A DNA stretch of 64,000 bases from Undaria pinnatifida (lineage: Eukaryota; Sar; Phaeophyceae; Laminariales; Alariaceae): NCBI GenBank assembly GCA_012845835.1, contig JABAKD010000020.1, positions 14,784,471 to 14,848,470 of the forward strand, in the 5' to 3' direction. This document shows, in pieces, positions 59,001 to 64,000 of the stretch (positions are counted from its first letter, which is position 1; the number at the start of each line of letters is the position of its first letter). The notes beneath the pieces are model-generated. The model did no database searches. It saw nothing but the letters and a program-made list of their open reading frames with translations, and had not been told where the DNA came from. The translations under genes and the position numbers were made by a program.

Positions 59001-60240
59001 AATATCGCAATCGTCGTTTTTTTGGTCGCTATACTATAATCAAGATATAAACAGCCCCAGCAGGGTCAATTTTGTGCTAAGCGGTGCCTATAGATTGCTG
59101 GTGCAATGTGACCCGGTGGTGCAATATGATCTTCCGTTCGCACACATAAGGCCGCGAACGGCGAACAGCACCGAGTTGCAGCACCGTGAACGCGCAACTG
59201 CTGCAAGCTGCAAGCATGGGCAGATTGCCTTCGGCGGGCCTATGAAATGGTTGTTGCGTGCAAGCTATATATAGAGCGGTAGGAGCTTAGAGCCATGGAG
59301 ACGCTTCTCTTACCCGCACTTCTATTCTATGAATCGGCAGGCCCTCGTACGAACTAAGAGATTATTTATCTGATAATAACGGACACGTTCTGGCAGTTGG
59401 GCGACCAGAGAACTATGCCAGGTGCGGTCTCATCGGCCGTCCATTGGAAGTACGCAGCGGTACGACTGGCATGGCGACTATTATTAGTAACATACTGTGT
59501 CGGCGTCGAAGATGTCCGTGCATTGTTCGACCTGGGGCACACCCTCCCGGGCTGCCCTGGCAGCTCGGCCTAGCAGCTCGGTGTGACCGATGCTGCAATC
59601 GTTACTGCCCCCCCCATCCGACGACATTTCTCTTTGAAGATTCCCCGGGGAACACACATATATATCCCTTTCCACTCTTGCTTATCTTAGCAGGTCCCTC
59701 GTTGTCTCTCACCTGTGCGTGTGGTTAGAATTGCACGTACTACTGCTCTACAGCGGGAGCAATCGGGCACGTGTGGTTAAAATTGCAGGCATGATACGCC
59801 ACGATAAAGCTGGACCAATCGGTACTCTGTAGTGTACCAAACTACCTACCTGGTAAGGTAGCCCCGAGCTACTACCGCGTGCACTCTAATATCAAGTGTA
59901 TCGGAAACACGATCGGTCACACGTTGTCTGCAGCAGCGACATCAAAAGCGGACGATTTGCACCGCAATGTAAGCCAGCTGACGGCACAACCAGCCACGTA
60001 CTCTATACATAGCCCTAGGGAAACTACGCATACATACAGCACATCAGGAAATGAGGATAGCTGCAGCAGTGCGTGGTTTTGCGGCCTACTGCGGCACGTC
60101 TGCCGTGCTGCTGTGCGGTTGCTCACCACGAGCTTCTTCAGGTTAGCAGGGTCGGTCTTGGCTGCACCAGAGGCTTTCGCCTCCGTGATACTGGCAGCAA
60201 TTGCCTTGATTTTCCGGTCAACTTCTTCCAGGGTCGCCAT
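36866..60240 (-). CDS. Cytosolic glutamyl-tRNA synthetase (complete, 17 exons, 887 residues)
   Basis: Charges tRNA-Glu with glutamate in the cytosol. Exons in gene order: 60240-60127, 57769-57629, 55731-55441, 54905-54643, 53841-53757, 53278-53171, 51569-51462, 48972-48784, 46264-46157, 45920-45764, 42632-42448, 41419-41216, 40755-40576, 39329-39182, 38631-38552, 37790-37689, 37066-36866. All introns are GT-AG, and the total is 2664 nt in frame. Residues 1-60 look like a WHEP helix pair (start [16 protein letters not shown]), then a Lys/Ala/Pro-rich linker to about 155. Residues 160-330 are GST-like ([23 protein letters not shown]). The class I core begins [12 protein letters not shown] (HIGH at 384-387), with [19 protein letters not shown] and the KMSKS equivalent VLSKR at 605-609. 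The anticodon-binding beta-barrels end with [19 protein letters not shown]. The GST domain and the PSGYLHIGH form favour GluRS over GlnRS. A WHEP-type N-terminus on GluRS is unusual. Confidence 0.95.
37511..37671 (-). mobile_element. Retroposon family S3, minus-strand copy in GluRS intron 16
   Basis: 160 bases are the inverted match of 47053-47213: ATCCTCCGGCGGATGGGG, CGTATTTCCATACA, GTCGATTTA, GAGCTGTCCCTACC. The retroposon 3' end lies toward 37511, and the other end lies 17 bases after the exon 16 donor (37688). Confidence 0.7.
37920..38145. mobile_element. Diverged copy of the 14.27-kb terminal-inverted-repeat element
   Basis: The left end GACCCTGGCTACGCTAGGGG matches GACCCAGGCTACTGTAGGGG. 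The internal blocks GGATCACTCGCGCGAGT, ATCCGCAAYG and TCCGTGAGGTACAG are shared in order. The right inverted terminus is not recognisable. It lies in the intron before GluRS exon 16. Confidence 0.65.
39452..39515 (-). pseudogene. Duplicated 5' edge of GluRS exon 14
   Basis: Upstream of the real exon (39329), the minus strand repeats its first 40 or so coding bases. It can be read [13 protein letters not shown] against the real [13 protein letters not shown]. The acceptor CAG is replaced by CCG, so this copy is probably silent. Confidence 0.75.
39825..40095 (+). repeat. Dispersed repeat R4, copy 1
   Basis: Matches 44985-45375 in the same orientation: AGATGCTTTCCTAGTCTAAC, TCCAAGTGTTTTGT, GTCGGGAGTGCGGTGCT, AGGCCATGG. 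The 45-kb copy carries a TACCAGGTA motif where this copy has only TATACC. Confidence 0.7.
40345..40475 (+). repeat. Dispersed repeat R1, copy in GluRS intron 13
   Basis: Shares CCGGCATAGTAGGGATG, GGTCATACTATTACGGCCAT and CAAAAACTGAGT with the copy at 6950-7240. Confidence 0.65.
41021..41080 (-). pseudogene. Duplicated 5' edge of GluRS exon 13
   Basis: Read on the minus strand, this repeats the acceptor and first 50 or so bases of exon 13 (GGAGCC..., then ATGGCGAACATAGAATGGGA). It keeps an AG acceptor (CTTAG) but has TGA as the third codon and a second stop, so splicing to it would truncate the enzyme. The real exon starts at 40755, about 320 bases further on. Confidence 0.75.
41625..41928. 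repeat. Tandem duplication, about 150-bp unit, in GluRS intron 11
   Basis: Two adjacent copies start CACGGCAGGGKTTT. They share GGCGTTTCTGACCGGGGTTG, CCTCAAGTCA, TACGAGYATGATAT and end ATGTCGGTCGGGTTGCG. Confidence 0.85.
41925..42055 (+). repeat. Dispersed repeat R2, copy 2
   Basis: Second copy of the segment at 10555-10690, located in GluRS intron 11 and directly abutting the tandem duplication before it. Confidence 0.7.
42060..42440. repeat. Tandem repeats of ACCGCACTAAA type, 21-24 bp units
   Basis: More than ten units built on ACCGCACTAAAYTGGACC run up to GluRS exon 11. A related block (CGCACTAAAGTGGGACC) occurs near 57130 and 57228 in intron 2. Confidence 0.8.
42185..42265 (-). pseudogene. 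Duplicated 3' edge of GluRS exon 11
   Basis: On the minus strand, this repeats the end of exon 11 with its donor: the codons for DEQYAWFQ are preserved, followed by GTGCAT where the real donor is GTACGG. It lies about 250 bases downstream of the real exon end (42448), separated by the ACCGCACTAAA repeats, some of which also flank it. Confidence 0.75.
42920..44540. repeat. Palindrome-rich repeat field, GCGGATATCCGCTCCG type
   Basis: Three clusters (42920-43110, 43430-43640, 44140-44540) are made of CCGCTCCGTGACAATCCGTG and GGCGGATATCCGCTCCG units in direct and inverted order. The core GCGGATATCCGC is a perfect palindrome. An S1 SINE (43119-43395) sits between the first two clusters. All lie inside GluRS intron 10, the gene's largest at 3.1 kb. 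Confidence 0.8.
43119..43395 (+). mobile_element. tRNA-derived SINE, family S1, copy 2
   Basis: Same length and order as 30655-30925, including the tRNA-like GTGAGTTCGAGCCCCGCCGA and the 3' block CACGGCTTGTCCAGAAGCT. It is inserted within the palindromic repeat field. Confidence 0.75.
44985..45375 (+). repeat. Dispersed repeat R4, copy 2
   Basis: Second copy of 39825-40095. It is longer because it holds about 100 extra internal bases (CTTTGCTGGGGACAAACTAC and onward). Confidence 0.7.
45367..45595. repeat. Tandem repeat, about 50-bp unit, four copies
   Basis: Units read GGTGTACCTTTACCGTGTAG, CACGTGTCAAGTGCCACCTG, then CTGCG or CAGCG and an A-run. Confidence 0.9.
46270..46605. repeat. Short-unit minisatellite of ACGTCACGACA type
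   Basis: Over 335 bases, about 30 copies of CACGTCACGACA-like 11-12 mers occur, starting only about six bases before the GluRS exon 9 acceptor (46264 on the minus strand). Every unit contains ACGTCA or a one-base variant, the half-site bound by CREB/bZIP factors. Confidence 0.85.
47053..47213 (+). mobile_element. Retroposon family S3, plus-strand copy
   Basis: Matches 37511-37671 in inverted orientation and ends CCCCATCCGCCAGAGGAT, the 3' end followed by poly(A) at 11.9 kb. It lies in GluRS intron 8. Confidence 0.7.
49034..49371 (+). mobile_element. tRNA-derived SINE, family S2, full-length copy
   Basis: The head GGTGGTCTAGTGGCTAACC (A-box-like) is followed about 45 bases on by GGGGTTCGGATCTC (B-box-like). 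The body runs to GATGGGATGAGT and an A-run tail. The 3' part recurs at 52777-52989. It lies in GluRS intron 7, opposite in strand to the gene. Confidence 0.75.
49431..49472. repeat. G-run microsatellite
   Basis: About 40 bases of G with a few A, directly beside the LINE 3' end. Confidence 0.9.
49485..50955 (-). mobile_element. Non-LTR retrotransposon (LINE) fragment, reverse transcriptase and C-terminus
   Basis: On the minus strand from 50955 down: the transcriptase palm motif [19 protein letters not shown] (catalytic LADD), then [19 protein letters not shown] and [19 protein letters not shown] of the thumb/connection region, then a C-terminal zinc-knuckle-like [19 protein letters not shown] and [14 protein letters not shown]. 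Several frameshifts and stops separate these blocks, so the copy is inactive. It is truncated at the 5' side (no endonuclease). The same 3' end occurs at 1565-1690 and 2375-2515. It lies inside GluRS intron 7, in the same orientation as the gene. Confidence 0.85.
51773..51812. repeat. (GCAACT)n microsatellite
   Basis: Six to seven units of CAACTG. Confidence 0.9.
51996..52030. repeat. Poly(G) tract
   Basis: More than 30 consecutive G on the plus strand in GluRS intron 6. Confidence 0.95.
52777..52989 (+). mobile_element. tRNA-derived SINE, family S2, 5'-truncated copy
   Basis: Shares GCGAGTCGACNNGGGAAGAA, GTGCTG, GTGACCCT, GCGAAGATAATA and CATGGGATGAG with 49150-49371. It ends in an (AAAAAT)n-type tail. 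Confidence 0.75.
53631..53740. repeat. (GGGTT)n microsatellite beside the GluRS exon 5 donor
   Basis: 17 perfect GGGTT units plus five imperfect ones. On the gene strand this is (AACCC)n starting 16 bases after the exon 5 donor (53756-53755). Confidence 0.95.
57383..57563 (+). mobile_element. MITE-like element with terminal inverted repeats, copy 2
   Basis: Inverted, diverged copy of 998-1180. The left end TAGAGGTTCCTCTATAGTGC and the right end (reverse GGGTCCCTCTGTAGTGCTGA) are imperfect inverted repeats. It lies in GluRS intron 2. Confidence 0.65.
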
Positions 60241-61472
60241 AGTTGGTGGCGGGGTGTGTTGCACTCCCTTTGCCTAGAGATAGCAGCCTGTTTTTCTGTA
60301 CTGCTGCTGGTGAAAGCTGCGGTTATCAGGTTGCCTATCGAGGAGTTCGATAATAATCAGGCTGTTTTCAGTAGGGGACTTTGGGACCCTTTTGAACTGC
60401 AAAAAAATGCCGTGTGTGTCATGTGTGTCATGTCAATGTGGTGGCGCTGGTGAGGTGTCAGCTGTCCCTGGTCCACACTACAGAGTAGTAGATCCAACTC
60501 GGAGATTCTGTAGGAGGAGTGCGACTAGGTTGTGTTACATGGAGACCCTACCCTCTGACGCGCATCCTCCACGATATCCAGCATGCATGTAACATGCGAC
60601 ATAATATGGGTGGCCCAAACAAAGAAGGGCCGTTTCCTCCCTACGACCTTTAGTCTAGACTGTACGTACTTTCAACTTGAACTTTCAACGTAACATATTA
60701 TGTTGCTGGATTCATACAACACAACAACCATTCAGTGGTTACCGAGTGCTTCGTTCGGGTCCGCGGAGACATGCCTTGTTCCATGAGCAGGTTGCTTCCT
60801 GCAAGAAGCGTGTAATTTAAAGCAATTATGCATACATACACGTCTGTCTCTGTGTCTCCAGTTAGTTTTAAAATCTTGAGGGGGTGTGACTTACGTACTG
60901 ACTGGTACTTAAATCTTGTAGTTGTTCTCATTACCAAGTCCGTGGTCACAGGACAGGCTCCAGTCACTCTGGAGCTGAGGAATACCCCAGGGAAAAAACC
61001 AAACAATTTAAAGGTGGTACACGCATATATCACAGCTGACGCAATTCATGCCTCCACCAGAAACATATAAAAAGTGAAATCGGGCGTCAGCCTACTATGT
61101 GCCAGGTCCATACTACTACTAGTGCATACGTCTCACTACTCTCGCCTGGAAAAACCGACTATTATAATAATACCGCTTGCCACCCAGGAAAGACTATCAC
61201 GTAAATATTACACGTATACTATCATTACGCATACGTGCGTCAGACGCAAGTCAGTTGGAATCAACAAAACAAAGAAAATAAAATAAAATGAAAGAAGAGA
61301 AAGCGAAAAAGGAAAGGAAATAACAAAATAAAAGAATCAAGAAAAGCAAGAAAGACAAGACTTAAGTGTTAAGATACGGCCTCGAAAGGTCTGTAGTTAT
61401 CCGAATTTGAGATCATTTGGATGGGTTTTGTATGATAAGGTTGGCGGTTTCTATTCGGGGAAGTTAGGAATT

Positions 61473-61498
61473 AGATCGGAGGCACGCGCCTCCGATCT
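61473..61498. other. Perfect hairpin, 11-bp arms
   Basis: AGATCGGAGGC, loop ACGC, GCCTCCGATCT. It lies within the 674-bp insertion, in the part not explained by the TRIM element. Confidence 0.8.
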
Positions 61499-61660
61499 CA
61501 GAAGCTATCCCGGGCTCTGGTAGAAACGAATAAAGCTACATCTCTACGACGGAACGAAAGTGAGTACTCTCCGAGGACCTGCTCAATTGGCAGACCTGCA
61601 GGGGGCACTCTGTGTCCCCCACCTATTAATTTCACATGTGGCGTCGACGGCAGGACAATT

Positions 61661-62036
61661 TGTTAAGGTATTAGTGGGGTATTAGTCCGTTTGACCACTT
61701 GCAACTGGTTAACCAATACGTAGCTTACCCAAACTAAGCCTTATAACACTCTCCCCCCCTGAAACGGCGGGATAGCAGGTCGGCCGGATATACGGGCGGA
61801 CCTGTCAATATATCCAAGCCGTTTCATTTCCTGGGTATACCGGGGAGAGTATTTTTCAAGTTCGCCATGGGAAAATCTGAAAAAGTTTATTATGGTGGAT
61901 GTGGGGATCGAACCCACGACCCAAAAACCCATGGTCTGTCGACGACGCCATTTGTTAAGGTATTAGTGGGGTATTAGTCCGTTTGACCACTTGCAACTGG
62001 TTAACCAATAGCTTACCCAAACTAAGCCTTATAACA
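61661..62036 (-). mobile_element. TRIM (miniature LTR retrotransposon), copy 1
   Basis: Two direct repeats of 88 and 84 bp (61661-61748, 61953-62036) start TGTTA and end AACA, as LTRs do. Read on the minus strand, AA and then TGGCGTCGTCGACAG follow the 5' LTR (primer-binding-site position), and CAGGGGGGGAGAG precedes the 3' LTR (polypurine tract). The 204-bp interior has no coding capacity. It also holds GTGGGTTCGATCCCCAC then ATCCACCA, which looks like a tRNA T-arm plus acceptor strand and CCA. One LTR has a 4-base insertion (CGTA). A second copy is at 63227-63609. Confidence 0.8.
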
Positions 62037-62734
62037 CAAGACAAATACAACAAGAAGAGAAAGCAAGGAAAGGAAGAGAAAAACGTCATACTAGCAGACA
62101 CTAGGTACTGACTAAAGACGGCATTAGGCTCATAGAGGGTATCAAGTGCATCAATGGCACTGGGGATCGAACGCAACAAGGCGAAGAAGTCAGGGCGGCC
62201 TTTCGCCATACTTGTTGTGACGGCCATTGATGGAGGGCCCACAAGTCTCAAGACGATGATGGCCAGACCCAGACTTTTCAGTCTCTTGGGCAGGACGCCC
62301 CCCCTCCCCTCCCCCAACCCCCTCCCCCCCTCCTTCCTCCCCCCGGCCGCTTAGAGATGCCGACTGTGAATGGCGCGGCCGCGGCCTTTGCGTGTCGCTC
62401 TGTAGCTCTGCGTCTCTCCGTCTCATGCCATTTCCGCATGAACAACTTGTCTCCCTCTTTTATTTACCCGCCCAAACCATCTGCCGATCTTCTGAGCAGC
62501 CTTTCGCCACCCTTGGAATTTCCTTCCAAAGACCGACATATCCTCCTTCAGATGCACCAACCAGTCCTTCTTTTGCCCCCCTGAGTAGCCCTTACCCCCA
62601 ACAACTACGACGTACTGACTGCGTGTAGAGTAGTAATAATGTAGTCTTGTTGGATCTTTTTTGTTTGGCGTAGGATGTATTACTTTGCTTCACAGCTACG
62701 TATAATATACGCACCAGTATGTATTATTGGTAGT

Positions 62735-62995
62735 GTGAGCGGGCAGCTGTATATTATATACTAGTAGTGGATCATGCTGCGCACGTGTCGGATACCCCTT
62801 GCTTTGCTGTTTGTCGGGTATACTTCCCTCTTTCGCGGCCGCGGCTGCCTGGTATGGAACCATATTATTCTGTTGTGATCGCCACCAATTTTCGACAGTT
62901 TCCTCTCCCTTCATTAAATATTAAAGGGGGTGCTAATAATGGGTAACCAACAACACCGCTGCAGCTGGCAGCGGCATACTCTTCAAGTAGATCAT
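62735..62995. repeat. Direct repeat R5, copy 1
   Basis: Shares CGCGGCCGCGGCTGCCTGGT, ATCGCCA, and AACACCGCTGCAGCT with 63770-64000. A shorter internal direct repeat, GATCATGCTGCGCACGTGTC, occurs at 62770 and 62991. Confidence 0.65.
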
Positions 62996-63226
62996 GCTGC
63001 GCACGTGTCGGACATTCCTCTGCGTTCATTACAGTTTGGACATGAGCTACGATACGGTAGAGAGAGCGTGTGCACCATTTTTTTCCAAGATAATAAGGTG
63101 CTTCGCTTGAGGAGGAGCTGCTACTATTAATATGTTTTACCCCACCGAAAATATGATTTCGAGTGAACTGTAAGTGCAACCCGATAAGCAAATCCTCCAT
63201 GCATGGCGTTCGTAGGTTTACCAAAC

Positions 63227-63609
63227 TGTTATGAGGCTTAGTTTGGGTAAGCTATTGGTTGACCTTTTGCAAGTGGTCAAACGGACTAATACCCCACTAA
63301 TTCCTTATAAAATGGCGTCGTCGACAGCCGATGGGTTGCTGGGTCCTTTTCGTGGGTTCGAATCCCACCATCCACAATGAGAAAACTTTTTCAGACTTTT
63401 CCCATGTCGAACCTGAAAAATACTCTCCCCGGTATACCCAGGAAATGAAACCGCTTGGATATTGACACGTCCGCCTGTATATTTTTTCGGCCGACCTGCT
63501 ACCCCGCCGTTTCAGGTGCGGAGTGTTACAAGGCTTAGCTTCGGTAAGCTATTGGTTAACCTTTTGCAAGTGGTCACAAGCGGACTAATACCCCACTAGT
63601 TCCTTAACA
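63227..63609 (+). mobile_element. TRIM (miniature LTR retrotransposon), copy 2
   Basis: LTRs at 63227-63310 and 63524-63609 (84 and 86 bp). The primer-binding-site-like TGGCGTCGTCGACAG is at 63313, the T-arm-like GTGGGTTCGAATCCCAC about 40 bases on, and the purine-rich GGTGCGGAG lies before the 3' LTR. The flanks CAAAC and AAAAC could be a 5-bp target duplication with one change. Opposite orientation to copy 1 and clearly diverged from it, so they are separate insertions. Confidence 0.8.
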
Positions 63610-63769
63610 AAACATTTACCAGGTCTACAATAATAGGATGAGAGGTGTTCGTGCGCAGAATGGCGTAGTATTACTGCACAACAAGAATGGCATTCTGACG
63701 ATTTCAGGTTGAGGAGCTCCGTCATTTTATAACTAATTTTCAAGGACGTCAGCCGTGAGCTCCGTCATT

Positions 63770-64000
63770 TAGAAGTATGTTAGCCAAAAAGTGGTATACG
63801 TCTAGTCTATTGTAGCACGCGTCTTTGGCTACACCCCCATCTTCCGCGGCCCCGGCTGCGTGGTATGGAGAGCCATGCTGATTATGTATAGTAATCGCCA
63901 GCATTTTTTCGTCCCTTGGTTCAAGTCTTGAAAGTAAAAGGGGACGCTGATGGCCAGCCGGCAACACCGCTGCAGCTCTCGGGGTCTTCTAGCGCACGTG
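63770..64000. repeat. Direct repeat R5, copy 2 (runs to the window edge)
   Basis: Second copy of the segment at 62735-62995, containing CGCGGCCCCGGCTGCGTGGT, GTAATCGCCA and CAACACCGCTGCAGCT. Confidence 0.65.

Larger units (their letters stand above)
60940..62300 (-). repeat. Dispersed repeat R3, copy split by a 674-bp insertion
   Basis: On the minus strand 62300-62037 and 61361-60940 together match the unbroken copy at 19290-19930. The break falls in the T/C-rich middle part. The segment between (61362-62035) is absent from the 19-kb copy, and the bases ACAAGAC occur at both borders (61355-61361 and 62036-62042). Confidence 0.75.
60241..64000. other. Upstream region of the glutamyl-tRNA synthetase gene
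   Basis: No other gene is recognised. The first 600 bases after the start codon (60240, minus strand) are the likely promoter region; no clear TATA box was picked out. The rest is repeat R3, the TRIM elements and a 200-bp direct repeat, all listed separately. Confidence 0.5.

Noticed and set aside
61895-61955. Possible tRNA gene
   Set aside because: Only the T-arm and acceptor-like 3' half are present. There is no D-arm or pairing 5' acceptor strand, and the same segment recurs inside the second TRIM copy, so it is part of a mobile element.

Overview
This window is eukaryotic nuclear DNA. Three unrelated housekeeping-type genes are split by spliceosomal introns, with GC-rich, highly conserved exons separated by long, repeat-laden introns. 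The style (short exons of about 80-300 bp, introns of 0.24-6.3 kb full of microsatellites, Ty3/gypsy and LINE debris) and the residue choices in the proteins suggest a stramenopile, most likely a brown alga. That placement is inference; there is no rRNA or organelle marker here to settle it.

Layout. (1) 0.85-8.8 kb, plus strand: the last six visible exons of a FAD-dependent oxidoreductase of the flavin amine-oxidase/phytoene-desaturase-like superfamily; its N-terminal FAD-binding exons lie upstream of the window. (2) 8.8-22.2 kb: no intact gene. It holds a dead Ty3/gypsy element (about 12.3-17.5 kb) with a nested terminal-inverted-repeat element, extreme G-rich tracts, a minisatellite field and a 640-bp dispersed repeat. 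(3) 22.28-31.64 kb, plus strand: a complete five-exon 14-3-3 protein of 250 residues whose third intron is 6.3 kb. (4) 31.6-36.9 kb: repeat-rich intergenic DNA between two convergent genes. (5) 60.24 down to 36.87 kb, minus strand: a complete 17-exon cytosolic glutamyl-tRNA synthetase of 887 residues (WHEP-like N-terminus, GST-like domain, class I catalytic core with HIGH and LSKR, anticodon-binding beta-barrels). (6) 60.2-64 kb: upstream DNA with two copies of a miniature LTR retrotransposon (TRIM), one of them inside an insertion that splits a repeat found unbroken at 19 kb.

The genes do not form a functional unit; each is a separate housekeeping function. The interesting material is in the non-coding DNA: (a) TRIM elements with 84-88 bp LTRs, a primer-binding site, a purine tract and an internal tRNA 3'-half-like segment; (b) five cases, in all three genes, where an exon edge with its splice site has been locally duplicated into the adjacent intron; (c) about 19 copies of the 9-bp palindrome TACCWGGTA in unrelated contexts where about 0.5 is expected by chance; (d) several apparently uncharacterised SINE, MITE and foldback families with two or more copies in this window. 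Exon boundaries were placed by hand from reading-frame continuity, conserved protein motifs and splice-site bases; all exon phases agree.
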